64,000 nucleotides of DNA from Eulemur rufifrons. Taxonomy: Eukaryota; Chordata; Mammalia; Primates; Lemuridae. The stretch spans positions 87,555,114 to 87,619,113 of the forward strand of contig NC_090984.1 of assembly GCF_041146395.1 (NCBI RefSeq), read 5' to 3'. Made by a program: the position numbers and the translations under genes. Positions 25,561 through 36,780 of this stretch are shown piece by piece; within the stretch, counting starts at the first letter, position 1; every line of letters begins with the position of its first letter. The notes beneath the pieces were generated by a model that was not told where the DNA came from, ran no database searches, and saw nothing but the letters and a program-made list of their open reading frames with translations.

Positions 25561-27414
25561 TTCTAGCTGATTGCTAAGCAAAGAATACACTTACACCTGG
25601 GAGCCAATGTACTTTGGTAAAGGATAAACTGGTTTGTGGTCTGGAGCAGAAGATAAAAATGGATGCAGTGCCTTTATGAAATAAAATCCTCTCCCCAAAC
25701 TTGCTCATTTCCCATAATTTTGATACAAATATTGAAGATACCAGAAGCTATGCCATTTTTCTTCAGCAAACAACTGGGTATTTCACAGTGCTTCCGAATC
25801 CTGATTTTCTGTGTGGTATATATGAATAATATTGAAGGAGAAAGCCTATTCTATGAGCCATTTAGGAAACATAAAAAGTTACAATGCCAAGCAAAACTGT
25901 ACTTGGGAGAAAAGTAGGTTGTACTGCTTTGATGATGAATGTAACTTTGCACATCAGTGTAAGTCACTACCTTGAACATCAGCATGTAGTGGCACCAGAA
26001 ATATTGCCAATAATCCTTCAAGAAACCTATTCTACTATCTTGAAAGTCAACTTCATCAGAGACAGGGTCCAGATTATCATCTTCTCAAGAATTTTTTTGT
26101 TGAGAAAAGTGAACAGAATGTGGAGTTCTCCTTGACTACCTGGAAACTTCTGTGCTTCTAGAAATCATGACTTGAAATCTTTGAATGGCATTTGGGAAGA
26201 AAATGTGTATCATCTTTGAGAAGAAAAGGGAAGCCCACTCATAGACCAATTCAGTGAAGAGAAACTCATTCATGGCTTTGCTTACTCTATAGATATGAGC
26301 ATGATAAAGCTTTTTTTTCATTTAAAGCTTTACAGCCACCATTATAATGCAGCTGAAAACCACAAATTCTTCTGGAAATGAAGCTCCTCAGGAAAATAAG
26401 GATCCAGAGTGACAATGTATCATAAAATGTCTCTATAAACAAACAATCTAAAGGTACTTAGATATATTGCAGGATGTGTTTGAAGGCCAATTCTTCTTGG
26501 ATGACCTTAAAACTGACACATCCATTCATCATCTTTTCCTTGCTGACAAAGACAGCTTGGATGGTGCAGACCTTGCCTCAAAGATGATCTCATTGACTTG
26601 AGTACGAATGAAATTATGTGACATAAATTCAACTTGAAGAGTCTTTAGGAAATCTGGTGTTTCCTGATACAAGTTCACCCTCTTCCTGTAAAATAAGCTA
26701 TGAGATTTCTAATTTCATTTGCTACCTCATATCCTTATGAGTCACAGTTTTTAGAAAGTATTAAGATTTCCATCACATTGAAGTCAACTGGATGTCAAAG
26801 ATGACAGGCACATTGCCATGCCTAAGACCACCCCAAATTTTTAGCTTCTTATTCAATCCAAACCACAAGAGCTTTCTCATTAAAATTTACTTTTGAATAA
26901 AACTAAAGTTCATTTTTATTTTAGTTAACAACTTTAAGTTATTCCCATGTTTCCATACATTACCAAAAAATTTTGAGCATGTTATTATGAAATAAAAATA
27001 TAGATAGAATTCAGTGGAATCATCACTTTTATCCTGTACCTGTGAAGTCAATTTCCAGTGTAATAAACTCCATGAAAATACTTGGTGTATATGTGCATTT
27101 GGGAGGAAAGTGGATAATTCATAGCTTTATTTAGATTTTCAAAGATTCCTGTGCCTCTTAAAATGTTAAAAAGTAGAAATGCTAAAATCCACTGTTCTAC
27201 AGTATAAAACAGTCTCTAAGATGGGTATGCAATTACAGTGTCAAGTCATAGATCAATTCTAACGTGACTTGAATCCTTTGTCACCTTGAAAAACTAGTAG
27301 TCAAATTTTCAAATGTGATCTGATCTGAGCCCTAAAGTATCTGCCAGGAAGTTGCTATAAAATTGAAATGATCTTTTCAAGCTCAATGCATTAAAAGCCT
27401 ACCTGAGAGACATA
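25561..27414. other. AT-rich sequence, no feature recognised
   Basis: Several overlapping short frames occur on both strands (25663-25917, 25884-26135, 26136-26321). I examined them as a possible broken retrogene and rejected that reading because protein-like stretches appear on both strands and match nothing I recognise. No poly(A) tract or target duplication frames the stretch. Confidence 0.35.
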
Positions 27415-27685
27415 ACAAGTGAACACAATAGGGTATCCTGGATTGGGTCCTGGAACAGAAAGAGAGCCTTAAAGGAAAAACTGGTGAAATCCAAATAAAG
27501 TCTGGAATTTAATTAATAATAATATGCCAATGTTAGTTTCTTATTTTTAACAAATTTACCATGATAGTGTAAAGTGTTAACAACTGGGTAAATCTAATAA
27601 GGGGTATACAGGACCTCTCTGTATTATCATTGCAACTTTTCTTTAAATCTAAAAATATTCCAAATAAAAAGTTTATTTTTTGTCC
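27415..27685 (+). mobile_element. LINE-1 3' end (L1M type)
   Basis: 'gtgaaatccaaataaagtctggaatttaatta', 'atgccaatgttagtttcttattttt', then 'gtaaagtgttaacaactgggtaaatc', 'ggtatacaggacctctctgtattatc' and 'caacttttctttaaatctaaaaatattccaaataaaaag' form the standard L1MC/L1ME-type 3' end with its A-rich tail. Confidence 0.85.
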
Positions 27686-27774
27686 TAGAATTCAGATTGC
27701 AAGATAAATAAATAATAAAAAATAGAAAGTTTATTTTTTGAAAAAATCTACTTGAAATTTTTAACAAGTCTTAA

Positions 27775-28326
27775 TCATTCATTCAATAAATATTCACAGA
27801 GTGCACAGGCACTGTTCTTTGTGCTGGGCATCCAGTGCTGAGCGACACAACCCATGCCTACCCTTAGGAGCCTAGTGGGTGGGAAAGCACTAAACAATCA
27901 CAAAAATGAACATAAATGCAATTGCAGCTTGTAGTAAGTGGTATAAAGGAAAAGTACATGAGGTGATAGAGACGCAGAGCAGGAAATGCCTTTCTGAGGT
28001 GGAGACACTTAATATGAGACCTGAGGGATGACAAGGAGCCAGACAGGAAAGAGCATCCGGAAGAGGGAAGAGCTTGCTCATCAGCCCGGAGGAATGAAAG
28101 GGTCTGGAGCAGGCGCCAGTAAGACCAAAGCATAATGAGGACATGGAAGTGTGGTGCCTGCTGAAGAGCCAGACCATGTAGGACCTTGTAGGCTGGGTTT
28201 TACAGTTTTCCAGGACATACAGTAAACCACTGAAGATTTTAACCAGAAGGCATGGTACAGTGAGAGCTTTTGAAAGACCAGCATGGCTGCTACGTGGGTG
28301 TGGCCCAGAAAGGGACAAGACAAGCA
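27775..28326 (-). mobile_element. L2 LINE, about 550 bp
   Basis: Minus-strand L2 beginning with its 3' end ('tcattcattcaataaatattcacagagtgcacaggcactgttc') and continuing through 'atatgagacctgagggatgacaaggagcc' and 'gtaggaccttgtaggctgggttttac'. The longest open frame in the window (27890-28450, minus, 186 codons) runs along this L2 in its sense direction and into the adjacent L1. It is repeat-derived and starts outside any gene context. Confidence 0.88.
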
Positions 28327-28551
28327 GCTCCTGTACATAATGGTAGTAAAATTCAATGGAAATCAAGCAGATGGGAGGGGAAAGGAGGGAATGGATTAAT
28401 TCACACCTAACGGGTACAATGCACACTATCTGGGTGATGGACAGACACACTTATAGCTTTGACTCAAACTGTACAAGAGTAATTCATGTAACCAAAATGT
28501 TTGTACTCCCGTAATATTCTGAAATAAAAATAAATAAATAAAAGACAAGCA
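28317..28551 (+). mobile_element. Strepsirrhine-type LINE-1 3' end with 10-bp target duplications
   Basis: A 215-bp 5'-truncated L1 (28327-28541) ending in 'gtaatattctgaaataaaaataaataaataaa'. The preceding 'gggtacaatgcacactatctgggtgatgga' and 'tgtaaccaaaatgtttgtactcccg' are the same tail family as the minus-strand copy at 58555-58863. The direct repeat aagacaagca flanks it at 28317-28326 and 28542-28551, so both edges are defined. Confidence 0.85.
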
Positions 28552-29659
28552 CCTTCATCCACAGGTGCTCACAATTTTTAAAGTTCTCAACTTCTCAGCA
28601 TCTAAATAATACTGTCATTTCAGATGTGTATATCACTCCTTTAGACCCTGTAACCATAACTCCAGCAAGGAAGATGGTGCTCCAAATGGCTCCCAAATCA
28701 CTCAGTCTGGATCTTTCCTCTAGAATGCCTAAATTTAAACATGAGTGTCAACAAAAACACAAGATAGACACCAAAGGCACATGACTTGAAGTTTAGTAAC
28801 GTATCAGCAGCAAAAACCTGCAGACTCTAACACCCTTAGGAATCTCAGCTTTCACAAAAGGCATAAATAATTCTTAGCATATCTGGTTTTCAGGGCCGTA
28901 AAACCATTATTGACACCTCACTAGTGCTATCTTGGCATCAGCCCAGGTCTTAATATAGCAAATCCCACCCAAACTGCGTAATAGTGTAATTTTCAATCCC
29001 TGTTTAAAATATACAATATTAAGCATCATCCTCAATGACTATACACTGAGTCTGAAGGACATGGTGTGTTGCCCTATCTGACCTAGAAAAAGAAGTATGT
29101 CTTTTAAATTTGATATAACCAGTGGCACTTTAATAAAGCTTATTAAGCAATCTGCAGTGCTGGTTGGGCACCCTTAAACAGAACTCTCAAGGACTTACAC
29201 TCTAAACAGACACCTGGATTTTCTTAGTTTGTAGGATTATACAGTAGCTGTAACCTCACTAAATACTATCTAGACCCACTCTAAGGGCTTTCAGGACCAG
29301 AAGAAAGAACAGATTGGCTCTTGATTGAGGCCTATGATTTTATATAAAAAAATGTCATGCAAGGTTCTGTGAACCAAATAGCCATTAAGTTGATATCCAA
29401 CCAATTGCTCCTTTTCTCTGGAAACTCCCTCTTCCCCCACAGTCCATAGAGTAACAGGAGACAGCCTCTGGCAGCCATGAGTGGATAACTTAACTCCGCC
29501 CCAAACAACCACAACCAATAGGATCAAGAGTGTGTATATGACATAAATTGGGCCAAAGTGTCCCTTTCCCTAGGAATCTGGATTTAGAAGTAAGAGATTC
29601 TTCCTCAATCTGTCTGCTCTCTTGAATAGAGGACACTTAAACACTGGAACTGCTGGCAG
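28552..29659. other. Unique sequence, no feature recognised
   Basis: No repeat family or exon recognised with confidence. The overlapping minus frames at 29291-29527 and 29332-29514 have no motif. The last 200 bases may be the 5' part of the LTR-like element that follows. Confidence 0.35.
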
Positions 29660-29925
29660 TGGCTATTTTTGACCATTTGGACAAGGAAATAGAGAAAGCC
29701 AGCCTGCAGCAAGAGACAAGAATGGAGAACATGTGCCAGAAAAAAAAAGAGATGAAAGACAAAGAAAGAAGGCTTTCTGCTTTTCCTGCAACGCTCCAGG
29801 ACCTGCTTCCAGCTTACACCAGTGTATCCCTGCCTTTAAAACCCATGAGAGATTCCTCAGTATCCTTTCAATAGCTTTCATTTTGCTTAAGCCAGTGCAA
29901 GTGGAATCCTATGACTAGAAACCAA
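29660..29925 (+). mobile_element. LTR-type repeat, 3' part, subfamily not assigned
   Basis: 'gaaagccagcctgcagcaagagacaagaatgg' followed at the end by 'cttaagccagtgcaagtggaatcctatgac' fits a mammalian LTR end with 'gcttaagccagtttgagtgggtttct'. Frames 29659-29874, 29733-29918 and 29663-29881 all overlap it and are not supported. Confidence 0.4.
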
Positions 29926-30164
29926 ACAAAACACCACTAACACTCCAGGTCTCTTCATTTTATTTAGTCTCAAATAATGTAGAACCAGCTTGCCCAAATT
30001 GTTTAAGCCAAGATCTCTGAAAGGAGAATCCAATCCTAGCCTCTCCAAGCAGATAAACGAGAAATGCTTACCCTGAAATGTTAGGTGGGAAAAAAGCAGG
30101 GCACAAAAATCATATGTATATCAGAATTATGACTACACTATCATTTATATATGTCAATAAATCA

Positions 30165-30240
30165 AGAAGTGATATCTCATTGTGGTTTTTATTTGCATTT
30201 CCCTGATGATTAGAGATGTTGAAGTGAAGTCATATATGCG
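30165..30240. mobile_element. LINE-1-type fragment
   Basis: 'gtgatatctcattgtggtttttatttgcatttccctgatgattagagatgttga' is a very common L1-associated segment. Confidence 0.6.
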
Positions 30241-31139
30241 TTAGGAAAATTGGAAAGAAATTAACTAAAATAAAAGTAGTTGTATTAGGATGACAAGATT
30301 ATTTTCCTTTTCCTTTTCCTTTATATTCTTCTGTGTCTGGAAGTAGTTAAATTGCTTTAAAACTTTAAAAAGTATAACTCTGAAGACTATGTAGAAATAT
30401 GCAAATGTGTTTATAACATAATTACATATTTTTAAAAATAGAACATGAAATAGCCTGTCTGTTATGTTTGCTGCTATGTAAATAGCCAAAAACAGAAGTG
30501 TCCCTTTAATGCTCCACATGTGAAAGGAACAATGCTACTTCCAATAGACTGTTCCCAAATTAACACTCAGCCTTCACTTCCTCCCTTCCTTTTTGCTGTC
30601 CCTATCCCATCTTCACCCCATCCCACCCCAAGCTACCCATCTTCAGCTGGGATTGTAACCCTTCCCTTTCCCTACTCTCCTCTCCACCCTCACTGCATTT
30701 TGGGACCTGGGTACCTGCATCTCCAGACGTGTAGACCCATCTTGGCACTCACTCACGCTCTAGATCTGCCTCTTCTTTTTTAGATTAGCCCATTTGGAAT
30801 AAACTCATCACAAATGGCCTCCAGCTCATTTTAAATGAACTATCCCTAGAGGCAATTCAGGTAGGACTACCCCCTCTGGTTACAGCATTAGGCAAGTCAG
30901 AAATGGTTAAAGAGTATTAATAGAAGGCAACATCCAAAAATAAAAACCACTGTGAACTTAGACAATTTGTAAATTGTCTTTAACATTGCTGTAACATATT
31001 TTTTAATAACAAAAATTCAAAATACAATATTGAATATGAAGGAAAAAATACGTGGTAAACCATTTTACTTACAAGGGAAATGTGAGCAAGTCTCTTTAAA
31101 ATCAAAAAACTGATTCTGTTGGTTTCCTCATAGCTATAT
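30241..31139. other. Unique sequence, with a pyrimidine-rich stretch at 30520-30780
   Basis: A short (CTTTTC)n patch is at 30301-30323. The C/T-rich stretch gives an 87-codon frame (30520-30783) without motif. No repeat family recognised. Confidence 0.35.
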
Positions 31140-31392
31140 AATCATAACAGCTTCCATACATTGAATAGGACATTGGGCCAGACACTCAATATACATTATC
31201 TTACATAATCCTCCCAACTACCTGTGAAGCAACTATTATCATTACCTCTATATGGGAACAAAATTGTTTATCTGAGAAGTTAAGTTACTTATGCAAGTTT
31301 AAAAGGCTGGGAAGTTAGCACAGCAGTTGTATAGACCTAGGTCTTCCTGTTGCCAAAGCTTGTGGTCTTTACATTAGACCTCATGGCCTCAA
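31140..31392 (-). mobile_element. MIR SINE
   Basis: Reverse-complement MIR: 'ggccagacactcaatatacattatcttacataatcctcccaactacctgtgaagcaactattatc', 'gagaagttaagttacttatgcaag' and a terminal 'ttacattagacctcatggcctc'. Confidence 0.85.
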
Positions 31393-31866
31393 ATCAGATC
31401 TTAGATAAGCTTTCCAAAGAAACTATACCTGAAACAATGTTACGCCCAAGTGTTAGCTAGTAGTAGTGGTATTTTATAATACAAATATCCAGTTTATATG
31501 AAAATTTATATTTTAAATGCAAAATATACGTCAGAATAAACATTATAAAAACTACCGACATCAATAACATATGCAATGATATTTGGCATCAACTGAATAT
31601 GTTGATATGTTCTTATATATTCTAATTCAAAACTATATTGCAAAATATTTCTCAACACTACATATCAATGGTACTTATTTGTAGCTGTTTACAAAACACT
31701 ATCTATCATACATAAAGAAGTATAAGTCTTACTTTCAGGATACAAACAGAATATGAACAGGGATAAAAATTTGTTACATTTATTTTACTGGTAAGAGACA
31801 CTTCCATAACTTACTCCAGTTAGAGTGCTTAAGAGCTATACAGTATTAATACTGAACCATGAAGAC
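31393..31866. other. AT-rich sequence, no feature recognised
   Basis: No open frame, repeat or RNA signature recognised. Confidence 0.4.
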
Positions 31867-32285
31867 TGATATGGTTTGGATGTTTGGCCCCTCCAAATCC
31901 CATGTTGAAATTTGATCCTCAGTGTTGGAGGTGGGGCCTGGTGGGAGGTGTTTGGGTCATGGGAGCAGATCATTCATGAATGGCTTTGTGCCCTCCTTGC
32001 GATAATGAGTGAGTTTTAGCTTTATTAGTTCACTGACGAGCTGGTTATTTAAAAGTGTCTGGCATCACCTCCTCTCTTTCTTTGCTCCTTCTCCTGCCAT
32101 GTGACACACTTGCTACCCCTTTGCCTTCTGCCTTGATTGGAAGCTTCCTGAAGCCCTCACCAGAAGCAGATGCTGGCGTGATGTTTCTTGTACAGCCTGC
32201 AGAATCGTGAACCAAATAAACCACTTTTCTTTATAAATTACCCAGCCTCAGGTATTCCCTTTATAGCAGCACAAACCAATAGTAA
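31867..32285 (+). mobile_element. MaLR solo LTR (MST type), near full length
   Basis: Begins 'tgatatggtttggatgtttggcccc', continues through 'gtgttggaggtggggcctggtgggaggtgtttgggtcatgggagcagat', 'gccatgtgacacacttgc', 'ccctcaccagaagcagatgctggcgtgatg' and a poly(A) signal at 32214-32219, and ends '...ggtattccctttatagcagcacaaacc'. This is the MSTA/MSTB-like ERVL-MaLR LTR. It is solo, with no internal viral sequence on either side. Confidence 0.95.
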
Positions 32286-32609
32286 CCACTTCAAAAAAGA
32301 AAGGGGAGAATCACATTTTCTTTCTTACGATTATGATAACTTTATACTACTCCATACTTTTTAAAATTCATTTTCCCCCATTCAAGCACAGAAAACATTA
32401 AGAAGGAAATAAGGAAATGCAAATGCACAAGTTACAACCAGAGAGGTAAAATGATCATAAAATACCACTTAGTGTATTTTCATCCTGTAATTAGGTATTT
32501 ATTCATTGCTGGTATACTTTTTCTTTTTGTCCAATCACTACCATCATGTACTCTTTCTTTTTCTGTGTGAAAATAATTAACTCTCCAATTTCTTCAAAGG
32601 GAACTAAAA
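32286..32609. other. Unique sequence, no feature recognised
   Basis: No repeat family or exon recognised. Confidence 0.4.
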
Positions 32610-33088
32610 TCATTCATTCATTAGTACAATAAACCTTATTGAGCACCACAAGGTACCAATTTGTTGAAGATGAAATAAATAAATAAAGATAAGTCCCTTG
32701 CCCTCCCCAAGCTCTGTGGGTGAGACAGTTCTGTGCAAAGCAAGCAGCCCAAAATAGTGTGCTAAATGCTGGAGCAGAGGTGAATACACAGTGTTACAGG
32801 AGCGCAGGGGGAGGATTAACCAGTCTGGGGCAAGTGGGAAGCTTTACAGAGGACAGCACATTGAGACCGTGCCTCTAAAGATAAACAGGAGCTTTCCACT
32901 GAGTGACGAAGGAGACACAGAGAGAGGGAGCATTTGGGCCAAAGCGGAATAAGGCACCAAGACGCAAAAGAGCACAGGCACAATAATGCCATTGAAACAA
33001 CCAGCTGCTTGAGGAGACTATGACCAGGCTGTGTGGAGACCATATGGGATATGAGATTTAAAAGAAACATTGGATTAAGAATCCAACA
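32610..33088 (-). mobile_element. L2 LINE, 3' part (split by an L1 fragment)
   Basis: Minus-strand L2: 'aataaaccttattgagcaccac' (3' end), 'aagtcccttgccctccccaagctctgtgggtgag', and 'gctgcttgaggagactatgaccagg'. It is interrupted at about 33089 by an L1-type fragment and resumes near 33340. The predicted frame 32816-33070 runs along it. Confidence 0.65.
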
Positions 33089-33339
33089 ATTGGAGCTTTC
33101 ATATATGGAAGACTATTCATACATTAAAATTAAGTCATTAAAATTATATAGACCAATGAGAGAAATGTTTAATACAAAATAAAAACCAGTTGCATGTGTC
33201 TCTGGGCATAAAAAAGACTGAAAGGATATATACCAAACTGTTAACACTAATCACCTTTGGGTTGTGGAATTATGAGTAATTTTGTTTTAATCTTTGTTTG
33301 CTTCTCTGCCTTCCAGATTTTCTGCATTAAGCATGCCTT
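33089..33339 (+). mobile_element. LINE-1-type 3' fragment inside the L2
   Basis: 'gcataaaaaagactgaaaggatatataccaaactgttaacactaatcacctttgggttgtggaattatgagtaattttg' and 'gattttctgcattaagcatgcc' are the familiar 3' UTR segment of older L1 elements. Its position between two collinear L2 pieces shows it inserted after the L2. Confidence 0.7.
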
Positions 33340-34160
33340 AGTTTGGCCGTTGGGGGATTGGGGGAGATGTGTGCTGAAAAAGAACAATATAAACGGGGCT
33401 CGGACTGTGGCATGCTAAGGAGTTTGGATTTAATTCCACAGAAAATAAAAAATCATTCCAGGTATTTGATCAGGGATGTGAGATGCACAAATTTACACTT
33501 TGAGGAAATAAATGTTGTTAAAGTGTGCATGCTGGGTTGGAGGGACTTCAGGCTGAGAGAAGGATGTTAGAGGTAGAAAGTAGGGATGGAAAGCACCTAC
33601 TTGGGGTAGAATAGACAGGACTTGTAATCTGATTATAGGGCAGAGGTTGGGGGCAACTCCAGGTTTCCGGCTTGGGCGATTTGTTGGATATAGATATTGG
33701 AAGCTGAAAAGCATAATAAGAAGGAAAAGGCACATTTTAAGGACAGAGCAATGAATTTGGTTTTATATGTGACATGCCCGGAGGACATGTAGATAGGAAT
33801 GCTAGTAGGGAGTTTGAAATACAGATCTAGGTTCAGAAAAAGTAGAAACACAGACACAAAGAAGATGGTAAAGCCATGGGATTAAACGAGTTGGCTCAGC
33901 GAAAGCAGAAAGTGAGAAGGCATAGCTGAGGCTGGAACCTTGGGAAATGCTAAGTCATGACAGCCATCTGAGCACTTGGAGAACCCAAACAGCCAGAAAT
34001 GGGTCGAGTTTGTTTTGGAGTGGGGTAGTCAGAGCTGGTATTAGAGCAAGGGGGAAAAGTTTTACTACAATATGCAGCTATCAATAGAAAACAATCATAG
34101 AACCTGGTCACTAATGGAGTATAGAAGAAACAAAAAGCCAACAGGTGCAAAGGCACAGAA
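33340..34160 (-). mobile_element. L2 LINE, upstream part
   Basis: Continues the L2 from 33088: 'gctaaggagtttggatttaattccacag', 'gatcagggatgtgaga', 'actccaggtttccggcttgggcgatttg' and 'agatggtaaagccatgggatt' match the reversed L2 coding region. All predicted frames here (33343-33570, 33493-33735, 33633-33857, 33950-34156) are L2-derived. Confidence 0.85.
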
Positions 34161-34559
34161 CAAAGAGAGGCAACTGGTCACTATCTGAGATCAAAGGTGG
34201 GTGAGGAGAGGCACAGTAAATGTGCTAGTTTATTGAGTGAGATACCGTGGAGGTGGGACTTTTCTGAATGCTGTCAAAACTGACTTACTACATGGCTATT
34301 CTGAGATAGTGATTTTAACCCCCTATTTTAAAAACAAGGAAACTGATACCCACAGAGAGGTGTCCCAGGTCTTGGAGGAAGTTGCTGACAGGTTTAAGAC
34401 TGTATCAATTTCCAAACCACTAGGGTTTAACCTATACATCAACACACTGCCTCCCTGTACAAACACAAAAAATAAGGCTCACCCCCAAAATATCAATACT
34501 GGACTACAATAAAACATAAATGAATTTATCCTTTCACTTGACTTATGGAAATGAGTAAG
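34161..34559. other. Spacer between two head-to-head L2 copies
   Basis: Includes a possible minus-strand MIR scrap near 34310-34400 ('aaaacaaggaaactgatacccacagagaggtgtcccaggt'). Nothing else recognised. Confidence 0.35.
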
Positions 34560-36780
34560 TGCTTATAGCATATAATCCTTGCTCTGACTATGACCTGCTA
34601 TCTTTCCAGTAAACTTCTACTAGTCTTGAATCCTGCTGCGACCTCCAAGCCATTGAACCTACCACATTTTCACTGTTCCTAATTATCTTGATGTCTGTCC
34701 TCTCTTCTCTGCTTACCAAGTTTAAATTCCATGGTCAATTGTTATAATAATGCCTTCCTGTATACAACTCTCTTTCCCCTATTAATTTTTTGTACCCATT
34801 GGATAATCTGCAACTCTGGTTAAATCCTTCTCTTCACTTGCTCCATCCCTTCACTGTGTCGATAAATAAAACAACCCACTGACTGGTCTTATTTTGAATC
34901 TGTGACCAGAAGCTTTAATCGGACCCTTAAGGCTTCCAAACAACCTTAGTGTACTTCCCCAGTCCATTCAATCTCCCTATTTAACTATGCACACCTTCTC
35001 TCCTCTCCAGCCCCTACTGCCTCCTCCCCCAACCTCACTCTCAGCTGATGACGTTGCTTCCTATTTGGAGAAAATGAAAGCAGCCAGAAGAGAACTTCAA
35101 CAGACTTCCACCATCTCAGTTATCCACCTTCCAGAACCTGCCCCACACACTTTGGCCTGTATCCATGTTCCTGTCTAAAGCAATGTCTCTTCTCTTCTGC
35201 CCTGGATTCCATACCCTATCTCTTCAACGTCATTAATTTTTCTTTGTCTATTGAATCATTCTCATTTGTAGACAAATATGTTATTTCTCCCATCGTTAAA
35301 GAAAAAAACTTTCTTGACCCTATTGACCCTATTCCTTTGCTCTCCTTTGCACAAAAATCCTTATAGAGTCATCTGTACTCACAGTTTCCAGTTCCTCCCT
35401 CTAATTCTCTCTTACACATTCTAATACATCTTATCCTCCCTTACCTACTCGTGTCAAATATTCTTGTCAAGTTTACCAATGGCCCTCAGTTGTCAAATTC
35501 AGTGGTTAGTTATCAGTCTTCATTTTACTTGAACTTTCAACAGCAATGGACTCATCTAATCCCTTCCCCTTGAAACTCTTTCTTCCCTGGATTCCAGGGT
35601 ATCATATGTTCCTGGTTTTTCTCCTGCCTCCCTCGGAGCTCCTCCTTGTTCTCCTTCAATGGTTTCTCCTCTTCTCTCAACCTCTTAATGTCAGAGTGTC
35701 TCAGGGTTCAGTCCTTGTTCTTCTCTTCTCTATTCACTCCTTGGAGATCCAGTCTTAGGCTTTAAATACCATCCAAATGCTGGAAAATCCCTAATTTATG
35801 TCTCCAATCTTACTCTACATCTCCAAGTACTTTTAACATTTCCAAAATGTTATCCTTATCCCCTGACTCTCCCCAGCTCCAAACTTCTCTACCTTGAATC
35901 CTTCCATACTTCAGCTAATGGCAACTCAAACTTGGTCAACTTAGAAAGGATGGAGTCATTTTTTACTCCTTTCTTTCTTAAAGATACCATATCCAATCCA
36001 TCAGGAAATCCTATTGGCTCTAATTTCAAATATATCCAAAATCTGACCATCTTTCACAACATGTACTGCTATTACTCTGGTTCAAGCTGCCATCATCTCT
36101 CACCTAGGTTATTGCAATAACATACTAATTAGTTGTCTCCATCCCTGCCGCAATAGAGCAGTCAGATTGATCTTTTTGAAAGGTAAGTCAAGTCACATCA
36201 CTATTTTTTCAGAACTCCTCAAAGGCTCCCCATTTCATTCAGAAAACAAGCTGAAGGACCTACAGTGACCTATAAGATCCTACTTCATGTGAGCTCCTGG
36301 ATCTTCAGTGATGTCATCTCCAACCATTCTCCCAGTTGTCATGCCACTCCCACTGTGCAGGCCCCTTTGCTATTTCTGTAGCATGCCAGGTGTACTTGAT
36401 CCCAGAGCTTTGCACTGGCTGTTCCCACTGCCTGGAATGTCTTCCTCCCAGTGTCCACATGGCTAATTCCCTCACATCCCCCAAGTCTTTGCTCAATTGT
36501 TCCTTCCTCAATGAGGCCTTCCCTGACCACTCTATTTAAAATTGTGACCATCACTGCCCCCCCGAATAGTCTATCCCTTTTTTTGGTCTTGTAATTTTTC
36601 AAAAAGCACTTATCATCTTGAAATATACCAAATTTATTTATTTGTTATTGTGTATTGTCTTGTTTCCTCTCACTGGAACTTAAGCTCTAAAAAGGAAAAT
36701 ACTTTTGTCTGTCTTGTTCTCTGATATATTTCTGGCATATAGGAGGTGCTCAATTAACACTTGTTGAGTGAATTAATCTA
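34560..36780 (+). mobile_element. L2 LINE, about 2.2 kb, with reverse-transcriptase remnant
   Basis: The longest repeat in the window. In order: 'cctcactctcagctgatgacgttgcttcctatttggagaaaatgaaa' (upstream of RT); 'gttatttctcccatcgttaaagaa'; 'caagtttaccaatggccctcagtt' and 'gtcttcattttacttgaactttcaacagc' (RT core); 'gtgtctcagggttcagtccttg', which still translates as SQGSVL in the frame at 35546-35758, the RT motif normally PQGSVL; 'ctgcctggaatgtcttcctcc'; then the 3' UTR to 'ggcatataggaggtgctcaattaacacttgttgagtgaatt'. Frameshifts and stops break the coding region. The left boundary is uncertain by a few hundred bases. Confidence 0.93.

Noticed and set aside
25561..26950. Possible broken retrogene on the minus strand: several protein-like frames of 35-60 codons in succession
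   Set aside because: Similar-looking frames also exist on the plus strand, I recognised no protein, and there is no terminal A-tract or target duplication. In AT-rich DNA such stretches are expected by chance.
27890..28450. 186-codon minus-strand open frame, the longest in the window
   Set aside because: It runs along an L2 in its sense direction and then through the L1 tail at 28327-28541. No gene context or known motif; repeat-derived.
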